Source: Gammaproteobacteria bacterium (GTDB lineage: Bacteria; Pseudomonadota; Gammaproteobacteria; Ga0077536). From it: a stretch of 64,000 nucleotides of DNA. Shown here in pieces: positions 51,752 through 59,451 of the stretch. A model generated the notes under the pieces. That model ran no database searches, was not told the DNA's origin, and was given only the letters and a program-made list of their open reading frames with translations. The position numbers and the translations under genes are program-made. Each line of letters opens with the position of its first letter. Position 1 is the stretch's first letter. The stretch lies in contig JACPPA010000047.1 in assembly GCA_016191285.1 (NCBI GenBank), forward strand, positions 18,636 through 82,635. Reading direction: 5' to 3'.

Positions 51752-52611
51752 GTAACGTATTTCAGAGTTTTTGGAGTGATCTCCGCGCGGGAGCTTTCGA
51801 GCAAGGGTATTTAACCGCTGGCGGCTATCGCACGCGTTTTTTACACACCGGTCGCGCCGGATCGCCGCCGCTGATTCTGCTGCATGGCGTCGGTGGACAT
51901 GCCGAATGTTATTCGCGCAACCTCGTCCAACATGGGGAGCATTTCGATACCTATGCACTCGACCTTATCGGTCATGGTTATAGCGATAAGCCACTGCTGC
52001 AATATGAGATCGATGTGTACGTCGAACATGTTCGCGCGGTGATGGATACCTTGGGCTTCGCCACGGTTCGGCTCTCCGGTGAATCGCTCGGGGGTTGGGT
52101 CTCGGCGCGTTTCGCCGTCAAGTACCCGGACCGTGTTGCGCGTTTAGTGCTCAACACCTCCGGTGGCGCGACACTGAATCCCGAGGTCATGCAGCGCATC
52201 AAGACGCTGACCATGGCCGCCGTTCAAAATCCGGAATGGGCGACGGTGAAAGCGCGGCTCGAATGGCTGATGGCGGATCCAAAGACGGTAACGGACGATC
52301 TCGTCGCCTGCCGCCAGGCCATCTATCGTGCGCCAGGAATGCTCGAAGCCATGCCCTACATTCTTTGTCTGCAAGAAACCGAGATCAGGCGGCGGAATAA
52401 TTTAACCGACGCCGAATGGCGTGCGATCAAGGCGCCCACGTTGGTGTTATGGACGGATAAAGATCCGACGGCGGCGGTGGATGTTGGCGAACGCATCGCG
52501 AATCTCATCCCTAATGCGGAATTTGCATTGATGACGGGCTGCGGTCACTGGCCGCAGTTCGAAGATCCCGACACCTTCAACGCGCTGCATCTGCGCTTCC
52601 TGCGAGGCTAG
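51748..52611 (+). CDS. alpha/beta hydrolase, meta-cleavage product hydrolase (MhpC/BphD-like)
   Basis: 287 residues. LILLHGVGGHAECYSRNLVQHGEHFDTYALDLIGHGYSDKP, nucleophile elbow SGESLGGWVSARFA, Asp in LVLWTDKDPTAAVDVGE and His in MTGCGHWPQFEDP. The fold and position between an HpaB-type hydroxylase and a LigB dioxygenase fit a C-C bond hydrolase cutting the ring-fission product. Translationally coupled upstream (ATGA), with 3 bp to the next gene. Confidence 0.87.
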   Translation: MSNVFQSFWSDLRAGAFEQGYLTAGGYRTRFLHTGRAGSPPLILLHGVGGHAECYSRNLVQHGEHFDTYALDLIGHGYSDKPLLQYEIDVYVEHVRAVMDTLGFATVRLSGESLGGWVSARFAVKYPDRVARLVLNTSGGATLNPEVMQRIKTLTMAAVQNPEWATVKARLEWLMADPKTVTDDLVACRQAIYRAPGMLEAMPYILCLQETEIRRRNNLTDAEWRAIKAPTLVLWTDKDPTAAVDVGERIANLIPNAEFALMTGCGHWPQFEDPDTFNALHLRFLRG

Positions 52612-52614
52612 GCG

Positions 52615-53547
52615 ATGCGCGTTGCGGCTCTATGCGCTTCGCATACGCCGTTGAAGGATTTCTATTCGCCGGGGTCGGACGCGCAACGCGAAGTCGATAC
52701 CTGTTTCGATGCATTGCGTGCCTGGGCGCGCGACTTCGCGCCGGAGCTGGTGATCGTATTCGGTCCCGATCATTTCAACGGCTTTTTCTACCAGCTCATG
52801 CCGAGCTTCTGTGTCGGCGCAGCGGCTGACGCAATCGGAGACTGGAATACGCCGACGGGACCGCTGCCCGTCGACGCGAGTGCGGCGTTGGCCTTGGTTC
52901 AGCAGTTGCACGAAGCCGGAGTTGATACGGCTATTTCCTATCGCATGCAGCTTGATCACGGTCTGACCCAGACCTTGCAAATGGTTTTCGACTGGGCAGC
53001 ACTGCCACCCGTGATCCCCGTTTTTATTAATTGCGCCGCTACCCCGCGCCCGCCATTTGCGCGTGTGATTGCGTTGGGGCGCGCGGTCGGTGAATTCGCG
53101 CGCTCCATCGGCCGGCGTGTGCTCATCGTGGGCACCGGCGGCCTATCGCACGATCCGCCGATGCCAGCGCTCGCCACCGCCACGCCTGAAGTGCGTGAAC
53201 GCATTGTCGCGGGCGGTGCGTTATCACCCGAAGCGCGGCAATTGCGCCAGCGTCGCGTGATCGCCGAAGGCGGGAAGCAAGCCGCTGGGATCGGCGAAAA
53301 TATCCCAGTCAACCCCGCCTGGGATCGTGCTTTTCTCGAGATGATTTTGAACCATGACTTCGACGGCATCGCCGGTTTGCGCGATGCTGAACTTACCATG
53401 GCCGCAGGCCACGGTGGTCATGAAGTGCGAACCTGGGTGGCCAGCGCGGCTGCACTCTCGGTGTTCCCCGAATGTCGTCCGCGCCTGCGCATGTATCGCG
53501 CAATTCCGGCCTGGGTCGCCGGCTTCGGGGTCTTGACGATCGAATAG
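52615..53547 (+). CDS. class III extradiol ring-cleavage dioxygenase (MhpB-like, LigB family)
   Basis: 310 residues of the LigB fold. MRVAALCASHTPL, VIVFGPDHFNGFFYQLMPSFCVG with metal-ligand His, MQLDHGLTQTLQMVFDW, and VGTGGLSHDPPMPA match 2,3-dihydroxyphenylpropionate 1,2-dioxygenase (MhpB). It cleaves a catechol next to the hydroxyls using Fe(II) and O2. It acts between the HpaB-type and MhpC-like steps. MhpD/E/F homologues for the hydroxypentadienoate product are not in the window. Confidence 0.9.
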   Translation: MRVAALCASHTPLKDFYSPGSDAQREVDTCFDALRAWARDFAPELVIVFGPDHFNGFFYQLMPSFCVGAAADAIGDWNTPTGPLPVDASAALALVQQLHEAGVDTAISYRMQLDHGLTQTLQMVFDWAALPPVIPVFINCAATPRPPFARVIALGRAVGEFARSIGRRVLIVGTGGLSHDPPMPALATATPEVRERIVAGGALSPEARQLRQRRVIAEGGKQAAGIGENIPVNPAWDRAFLEMILNHDFDGIAGLRDAELTMAAGHGGHEVRTWVASAAALSVFPECRPRLRMYRAIPAWVAGFGVLTIE

Positions 53548-53677
53548 CACTCGCGGTTGATGCAGTCGACAGGCCGATTTTTTCGCGCCGGATAGCTTTT
53601 CGACACAGCCATTCTAGATTAACGCGCGATTGCGTTAACATTCACCGCTCAACTCGCGTTCAAAGGAGTTCGGCTCA

Positions 53678-54544
53678 ATGTTCCGCGCCCATGTTTGTAT
53701 TTTCATCACCGACCGCACGCCGGACCCGACCGAGATCGCGCGGGCCGTGGAAGAACGTAATCTTGATGGCTTGTTCGTTCCCGAACACACTCACATTCCA
53801 ATCCATTCTCGATCGCCGTTTTTTCCGGATGGTAAATTACCCGAAGCGTATCGCCGTACCTATGATCCCTTTGTCGCGCTCGCGATGGCGGCGGCCGTCA
53901 CCGAACGCATTCGCCTGGGCACCGGCATTTGTCTCATCACTCAACATGATCCGATCGTGTTGGCGAAAACGGTCGCGTCGCTCGATCGCCTATCGAAGGG
54001 TCGCTTGATCCTAGGCGTCGGCGCCGGCTGGAATACCGAAGAAATCGAAAATCATGGCACGCCGTTCAAACAACGCTGGCCGATCCTGCGCGAACGCATC
54101 TTGGCGATGAAAAGGATTTGGCGGCAGGACGAGCCTCAGTTTCACGGCCACTTTGTAACCTTCGATCCGATGTGGTCCTATCCAAAGCCACTGCAAAGCG
54201 GTGGTCCGCCGATATGGATCGGCTCGAATTCGAAATGGGTGCCAGAACGCGTGGCGGAATATGCCGATGGCTGGATGCCAATCGTCGGTCGCGATGGTGG
54301 CGGCGAACTCGCGGCCTTACGTGAGGCGTGCGCCCATCGCGGCCGACGTTTTGAAGAACTCACCCTCGGCTTATTCTATGCCCCGACGGACCACGCACAA
54401 GCGCACGCCCGCCAAGACGAAGGCTATACCGATTTCATTTTCGGCGTGCCCTCCGGCACTCGCGGTGAGATGCTAGGCAAGCTCGACGAGATTGCGACCC
54501 TCGCCAACCATTTACGCCAACGCACAAGCCTGGCCACGAGATAA
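53678..54544 (+). CDS. LLM class (F420-dependent-type) oxidoreductase
   Basis: 288 residues, short form of the luciferase family seen in F420-type proteins: FITDRTPDPTEIARAVEERNLDGLFVPEHTHIPIHSRSPF, YDPFVALAMAAAVTERIRLGTGICL, LSKGRLILGVGAGWNTEEIENHG and PPIWIGSNSKWVPERVAEYADGWMPI. AAGGAG ribosome site 9 nt upstream. 130 bp after the dioxygenase and 5 bp before the fused acyl-CoA dehydrogenase, with which it is probably co-transcribed. Whether this host makes F420 cannot be seen here. Confidence 0.88.
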   Translation: MFRAHVCIFITDRTPDPTEIARAVEERNLDGLFVPEHTHIPIHSRSPFFPDGKLPEAYRRTYDPFVALAMAAAVTERIRLGTGICLITQHDPIVLAKTVASLDRLSKGRLILGVGAGWNTEEIENHGTPFKQRWPILRERILAMKRIWRQDEPQFHGHFVTFDPMWSYPKPLQSGGPPIWIGSNSKWVPERVAEYADGWMPIVGRDGGGELAALREACAHRGRRFEELTLGLFYAPTDHAQAHARQDEGYTDFIFGVPSGTRGEMLGKLDEIATLANHLRQRTSLATR

Positions 54545-54549
54545 TCTTA

Positions 54550-56877
54550 ATGACCACCAGCGCCGCCTCCGCCGATGAACTTCAGTTACTTACCGATAGC
54601 GCGCGGACTTTTTGCGAAAAGCTTGCACCGTGTGCCCGCATTCGCGCCTTACGCGACACACCCACTGGCTTTGATAAAAAGTTATGGCGCGAAATGGCCG
54701 GCCTGGGCTGGATGGGGATCTTGGCGCCGGAGCGCGTGGGCGGTCTCGACCTCGGATTGACGGCCTTGGCGAAAGTGCTCACCGAACTCGGCCGTGTCGC
54801 GGCTCCCGAGCCACTGCTCGACACCGCCGGAATTTGCGTTGGCTTGCTTGGTTCATTGCCGCTCCAGGTTCAAGCGACGGATCTCTTGGAGCAGATTGTC
54901 GGTGGCGAACTGATCACTATGCTCGCGTGGCAAGAAGATCCGCTGCTACCCTCACCGGCCAGCCGCAAGACTCGCGGCGAGCGCGGCGCGGGCGGTCTGC
55001 GATTGAGCGGGACAAAATATTGTGTGCCGCTTGCCACCGCGGTTGATGGCTTCGTGGTCAGCGCCACCATAGACGATGATTTTGCGTTGCTCTGGATCCC
55101 AAAGGACACCGCTGGTGTTACGCGCCACATTCAACGTCTCGCCGATGGCACGCATCACGCAAGTGTCATTTTCGAAAACGTGGCCCTCGAGTCGAGCGCG
55201 TTACTCGCACATGGTCCGCCGGCTGCCGAAGCGTTTACCCGTGCCTTGGACGCGGGGGCGATTCTGAGCGCCGCCTATCTCTGTGGCCTGATGTCCGCGA
55301 GTTTCGAAGCGACTATCAAATATCTCAATACCCGCACGCAATTTGGCCGCGCGATCGGAACCTTTCAGGCGCTGCAACATCGCGCCGTCAACTTGTATCT
55401 CCAAACTGAGCTAGCGAAATCAACGCTCGCTGAAGCGGCTACCGAGTTTGCAACCAGTACCGCATATGCACGCGCTTTATTCGCGAGCCGGGCGAAATAC
55501 CGGGCGAGCGAAGCGGCATTCAGTGTGGTCCGCGAGGCCGTGCAAATGCACGGCGCGATTGGGGTCACCGATGAATGCGATATTAGTTTGTACTTGAATC
55601 GCGCGCTGGTCGTCGCGGCCTCCATGGGTAACGCCACCTGGCATTGCCATCGCATCGGTGAACTCGTCGCTAATCGCAGTCTCGATCAAGCGGACGCGGC
55701 AGTCGTGAATCACGCCGATGGTGTCGATCCGGCAGATTGGAATTCATTATCAGACGCCGAGTTTAGACATGGCATCCGTCAGTGGTTTGAGCGCGAATAT
55801 CCGCCGCATCTGCGCTATCCGCCCCGTCGTTTGCGCTGGGCGGAGATCAAATCCTGGTATCTGGCATTAAGTGCGCGAGGTTGGCTCGCGCCGGCCTGGC
55901 CCCGTGAACATGGTGGGATGGGACTCGAACCAAGTAAGCTTTTAATTTTTATCGAAGAGCAGGAACGCTGGGGGATCTCGCGTGCGCCCGATATGGGGAT
56001 CACCATGGTTGGACCGTTACTGATTCGCCATGGCACTGTCGAACAGCGCGCGCAGTACCTACCGAAGATCCTCGCCGGCGAACACATCTGGTGCCAGGGT
56101 TATTCGGAACCTAATGCCGGATCAGATCTCGCAAGCCTGCGCACCGAGGCCATTCAGGCTGGTGACGTCTTTATCGTCAACGGTCAAAAAACCTGGACCA
56201 CCCTGGCGCAAGACGCCACCCATATCTTCCTGCTCGCGCGCACCGACAAGGGAGCGAAAAAACAAGCGGGGATCAGCTTTTTGCTGGTGGATATCGCCAC
56301 CCCGGGAATTACGGTCAGGCCGATTAGAAACATCGCCGGCCACGAAGAATTCTGCGAGGTGTTTTTCGACGATGTGCGCGTACCGATTACCAATGTAGTC
56401 GGCGCGCTCAATCATGGCTGGACCATTGCGAAGGCGTTGTTGAGTTTTGAACGCATTTTTCTTGGCAGCCCCAAGCAATCGCAATATGCATTACAGCGCT
56501 TGACCGAACTCGCCCATCACCACGGGCTGTTTGCCGATCCGGTATTTCGCGATCGCTACACTCGCTTGAAATTCGACGTCCTAGATCTCGAAACCCTCTA
56601 CGCGCGATTCGCGCTGCAAGTGCGGCGCGGTGAACCGCTAGGGCCTGATGTATCGCTGTTGAAGATTTGGGCGACTGAAACCTTTGCGCGGCTGACCGAA
56701 CTGATGATGGAAACGGCGGGAAGTGCCGGCGCCCAGGCTGGCAAACTGGCCTGCGGTGAGCATGACGTGGAAGTGTTGAGTCTGTTCTATTCCGCGCGCC
56801 CCGCAACTATTTATGGCGGCAGCAACGAAATTCAGCGCAATATCGTCGCCAAGTCGGTGCTCGGACTGCCCGATTAA
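54550..56877 (+). CDS. tandem-fused acyl-CoA dehydrogenase (two ACAD domains in one chain)
   Basis: 775 residues with two acyl-CoA dehydrogenase domains, about 5-375 and 390-775. The N-terminal domain keeps the helical FAD-dimer contacts (TQFGRAIGTFQALQHR at 263-278; QMHGAIGVTDE at 332-342) but has no SEPxAGSD-type flavin loop. The C-terminal domain keeps the flavin loop (YSEPNAGSDLASLRTEA from 518; VNGQKTWTT) but lacks the Arg-FG...FQ and Q-x-HG motifs. The halves are complementary, as in heteromeric FadE enzymes of sterol degradation and their fused form FadE34, predicting one FAD site per chain. The usual YEGT Glu is Gly (IYGGSNEIQR), so the base lies elsewhere. Confidence 0.92.
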   Translation: MTTSAASADELQLLTDSARTFCEKLAPCARIRALRDTPTGFDKKLWREMAGLGWMGILAPERVGGLDLGLTALAKVLTELGRVAAPEPLLDTAGICVGLLGSLPLQVQATDLLEQIVGGELITMLAWQEDPLLPSPASRKTRGERGAGGLRLSGTKYCVPLATAVDGFVVSATIDDDFALLWIPKDTAGVTRHIQRLADGTHHASVIFENVALESSALLAHGPPAAEAFTRALDAGAILSAAYLCGLMSASFEATIKYLNTRTQFGRAIGTFQALQHRAVNLYLQTELAKSTLAEAATEFATSTAYARALFASRAKYRASEAAFSVVREAVQMHGAIGVTDECDISLYLNRALVVAASMGNATWHCHRIGELVANRSLDQADAAVVNHADGVDPADWNSLSDAEFRHGIRQWFEREYPPHLRYPPRRLRWAEIKSWYLALSARGWLAPAWPREHGGMGLEPSKLLIFIEEQERWGISRAPDMGITMVGPLLIRHGTVEQRAQYLPKILAGEHIWCQGYSEPNAGSDLASLRTEAIQAGDVFIVNGQKTWTTLAQDATHIFLLARTDKGAKKQAGISFLLVDIATPGITVRPIRNIAGHEEFCEVFFDDVRVPITNVVGALNHGWTIAKALLSFERIFLGSPKQSQYALQRLTELAHHHGLFADPVFRDRYTRLKFDVLDLETLYARFALQVRRGEPLGPDVSLLKIWATETFARLTELMMETAGSAGAQAGKLACGEHDVEVLSLFYSARPATIYGGSNEIQRNIVAKSVLGLPD

Positions 56878-56886
56878 TCGAGGGTC

Positions 56887-57405
56887 TTAGGGGTTGGCGG
56901 ATTCACCCGCGGTAGTCAGATCCAAGATCAAAACCGGATACGGCAGGTAGCGTTCCGCTCGACAGTACGCACCGCCGACCTCGGCGCCGTCGGCCGACTG
57001 ATATTGCCATCGCGGATCAGTGCCCGCATACGGTGTCGGTAAGGCCTTTTCCAATTTCGGCGACAATATCTTGCGCGCCACTTCGCAGTCGCCAAGCGCG
57101 CGATAGGCACGCTCAGCGTGAACGCGGGTCACCACCTTGGTCTTGGCGTCAATACTCAGCTCCGTGTCGGTGAAGACGGCATTAACGTCAGTGTCCACAT
57201 TGGGAATACGCATGGCATAGGTCCCGGTGGAGAACGGAGTCGCGCCATAATCATAGGCATGTGGAATTCGTGCCCCGGGTTCGCCGCCAAAGGGGATGAC
57301 GAACAGTGCGTTCTCGGCGTACCCCAACGCCGAATTTAGCATTAGGGCAGCGCCAGCGATCGTGCATGCGGCGGTCCGCCTGAATTGGCGCATACGCCTA
57401 ATCAT
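56887..57405 (-). CDS. exported protein of unknown function (172 aa)
   Basis: A signal peptide (basic MIRRMRQFRRT, then AACTIAGAALMLNSALGYA) precedes a mature part of about 140 residues with no motif I recognise. Two Cys, in LGDCEVARKIL and GAYCRAERYL, could pair in the periplasm. It is co-translated with the upstream 54-residue EF-hand-like protein (ATGA overlap) and convergent with the fused ACAD gene, 10 bp away. Confidence 0.65.
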   Translation of the reverse strand: MIRRMRQFRRTAACTIAGAALMLNSALGYAENALFVIPFGGEPGARIPHAYDYGATPFSTGTYAMRIPNVDTDVNAVFTDTELSIDAKTKVVTRVHAERAYRALGDCEVARKILSPKLEKALPTPYAGTDPRWQYQSADGAEVGGAYCRAERYLPYPVLILDLTTAGESANP

Positions 57406-57566
57406 CGTTTAAACAGCATCCCCAACACGTCATCGACAATGCTGCCGTTCTTGTTCGAATCCAAAAATGAATTCAATAACCCGCCTATCGGTGTCGATTG
57501 TCCGCCTTCGACTGCACCAACGATTGCGCCTGGCGGTTCTGCTTGGCTCATAGGTAATAAATTCAT
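57402..57566 (-). CDS. small protein with EF-hand/dockerin-like C-terminus (54 aa)
   Basis: From ATG 57566: MNLLPMSQAEPPGAIVGAVE, then GGLLNSFLDSNKNGSIVDDV. The loop D-S-N-K-N-G-S-I-V-D-D matches a calcium-binding EF-hand-like loop and recalls the C-termini of DUF937 proteins (DGDGSxxDDxLGM). An ATG at 57551 is an alternative start; a longer frame upstream overlaps the LLM gene end and is rejected. Its stop overlaps the next gene's start (ATGA). No signal peptide is seen. Confidence 0.5.
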   Translation of the reverse strand: MNLLPMSQAEPPGAIVGAVEGGQSTPIGGLLNSFLDSNKNGSIVDDVLGMLFKR

Positions 57567-57619
57567 GTTCCAGGCTCTTTGTATGAATTGTTCTCTTCTC
57601 ACCGTAAATTTAAATCGGG

Positions 57620-58651
57620 CTAGGCGAAGTGCGGCATTACATCCCTGGCGAATAACTCGACTGACTGCATGGCATCGCGACCGCGAATACCTGGCATGTG
57701 CATCCAGCACACCATTTCAGTACAGCCCAAGCCATCGCGATAGCGCATGATTTCCTGAATGGCGAAATCCGGCGTACCGACGATGTAACGGGCTTTGAAG
57801 GTGTCGAAGTTCACCTGGGTGTGATCCGTAATCGTGCTGCCATCGTCATTGCGCAACACCCGATCGCCCGCCGCTGAGGCGCGACCGTAAACTTCTCGAT
57901 ACAGATGTTCGATCGCGGGCGCCGCCACGGCTTCAGCCTGCTCTATGGTGGAAGCGACGAACACCTGTCGGATAATCGGGCGTGACGGAATGGTCCAACC
58001 GATTTCGCGCGCGGCGGCTTCATAAGGCGCATAATGCGCTTGTAACTCTTGCACACCGTAACGTGGCGACATGATTTGCACCGCATGGCGCCTGGCGGCG
58101 CGTTTGAGCGAAGATTTCGCCGACACGCCGTACCAGATCTCCGGGTAGGGCTTTTGCACCGGTTTCGGGGTCATGACCGTGCGGGGAACGCGAAAATACT
58201 TGCCGTTGAACTCGAACTCGTTCTGGGTCCACGCCGTGATCATGAGATCCAAGGATTCTTCGAAGCGACCCACACGTTCCTCGCGAGGGATCCCGTGCGC
58301 GGCGAATTCTTCGGCCACATAACCGGGCGCAACACCAAAAATAAAACGACCTTCGCTGATGTTATCGAGCACGGCAATGTCTTCGGCGAGCTTGAGCGGG
58401 GCATACATGGGCAGGAGCATGACCGCCGTCCCAATTTTCATGGTCTTGGTCACCGCCGCCGCCGCACCGAGCGTCGGCAGCGGACCGGGGCATAGCCCAT
58501 CGGTCTTGGCGTGATGGGTGGCCAAATACATTGACGCGTAACCGAGCTCTTCGGCACGCGGCAAACACCGCAGCATGTCTTGATACGGTTCACTCCAGGC
58601 CATGCCGGATCCCGGTGGGAGTTGAAACGTAAATAACAGACCAAATTTCAT
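57620..58651 (-). CDS. LLM class flavin-dependent oxidoreductase
   Basis: 343-residue luciferase-family TIM barrel: MKFGLLFTFQLPPGSGMAW, GYASMYLATHHAKTDGLCPGPLPTLGAAAAVTKTMKIGTAVMLLP, DNISEGRFIFGVAPGYVAEEFAAHG and KPYPEIWYGVSAKSSLKRAARR. GGGAG ribosome site 7 nt upstream. It lies 21 bp after pxpA on the same strand, so the two are probably one transcript. The substrate is unknown. Confidence 0.9.
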   Translation of the reverse strand: MKFGLLFTFQLPPGSGMAWSEPYQDMLRCLPRAEELGYASMYLATHHAKTDGLCPGPLPTLGAAAAVTKTMKIGTAVMLLPMYAPLKLAEDIAVLDNISEGRFIFGVAPGYVAEEFAAHGIPREERVGRFEESLDLMITAWTQNEFEFNGKYFRVPRTVMTPKPVQKPYPEIWYGVSAKSSLKRAARRHAVQIMSPRYGVQELQAHYAPYEAAAREIGWTIPSRPIIRQVFVASTIEQAEAVAAPAIEHLYREVYGRASAAGDRVLRNDDGSTITDHTQVNFDTFKARYIVGTPDFAIQEIMRYRDGLGCTEMVCWMHMPGIRGRDAMQSVELFARDVMPHFA

Positions 58652-58672
58652 TGTGTGCTCCCTTGGCTTGCG

Positions 58673-59437
58673 TTAGTTCATGACTGGCACGATTTTACAG
58701 CCGATCGATCGCAATCTTTGTTGGATTGCCGTCGCCACCGCGACGCAATTGGGTCCATCGCCATGAATGCACAGACTCTCGGCGTCGAGCTCGACCAGGG
58801 TGCCGTCCATGGCCTGGACTTTGCCGGTTTCAACATAACGCTGTACTTGTGACGCCGCAAACTCAACATCGGTTGCGTGCTTGTGCCGTTGGATCACCAA
58901 CGCGCCATCACTCGCGTATTGAAGATCGGGATAGATCTCGCCGACCACGCGAATGCCGCGCTGCTTGCACGCGGTAGGTAACGCGGCACTGGTCGGCGCC
59001 GGCCAGTACAACATGGGCGTATCAGAGAGCTTTTGAATTGCTTCGGCGACAGCCTCGGCGAGATCGACTTGCGACTTCAGCACCGAATAAAAGGCGCCGT
59101 GCGGTTTGATGTGATGAAGTTTCATGCCTTGCGTCGCTAATGACGCTTGCAACGCACCGACTTGATACACCACATAGGCATAGGCATCGTCGGGCGTGAT
59201 GTTCATGGCGCGACGACCAAACCCGAGCAGATCCGGCAGGCCTGGATGAGCGCCCACCGCAATTTGATGTTGCTGCGCGAGTTTGACCGTGCCAATCATC
59301 GTGACGGGATCACTGGCATGAAAGCCACACGCGACGTTCGCCGTGGTGATGAACGGCATCATCCCAGCGTCATCGCCCATCTGCCAGTTCCCGAAACTTT
59401 CGCCCATATCGCAGTTGATGTCCATTCGCTTCAGCAT
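58673..59437 (-). CDS. pxpA: 5-oxoprolinase subunit A (LamB/YcsF family)
   Basis: 254 residues. MDINCDMGESFGNWQMGDDAGMM is the LamB/YcsF signature; ANVACGFHASDP, GAHPGLPDLLGFGRR, HIKPHGAFY and CIHGDGPNCV are all present. PxpA works with PxpB and PxpC in ATP-dependent 5-oxoproline opening; neither partner is in this window, so the family's other, less defined roles remain possible. GGAGAG precedes ATG 59437. It is 21 bp upstream of the LLM gene. Confidence 0.93.
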   Translation of the reverse strand: MLKRMDINCDMGESFGNWQMGDDAGMMPFITTANVACGFHASDPVTMIGTVKLAQQHQIAVGAHPGLPDLLGFGRRAMNITPDDAYAYVVYQVGALQASLATQGMKLHHIKPHGAFYSVLKSQVDLAEAVAEAIQKLSDTPMLYWPAPTSAALPTACKQRGIRVVGEIYPDLQYASDGALVIQRHKHATDVEFAASQVQRYVETGKVQAMDGTLVELDAESLCIHGDGPNCVAVATAIQQRLRSIGCKIVPVMN

Positions 59438-59451
59438 GATTGACTCTCCGC

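Noticed and set aside
50297..53547. Reading the ring-cleavage genes as the steroid hsaABCD set
   Set aside because: The dioxygenase is of the LigB type, not the vicinal-oxygen-chelate type of HsaC, so a direct equivalence is not supported.
57567..57710. Longer start (102 codons) for the EF-hand-like mini-protein
   Set aside because: It would overlap the 3' end of the LLM gene by 90 bp and adds Arg/Cys-rich residues without any feature.
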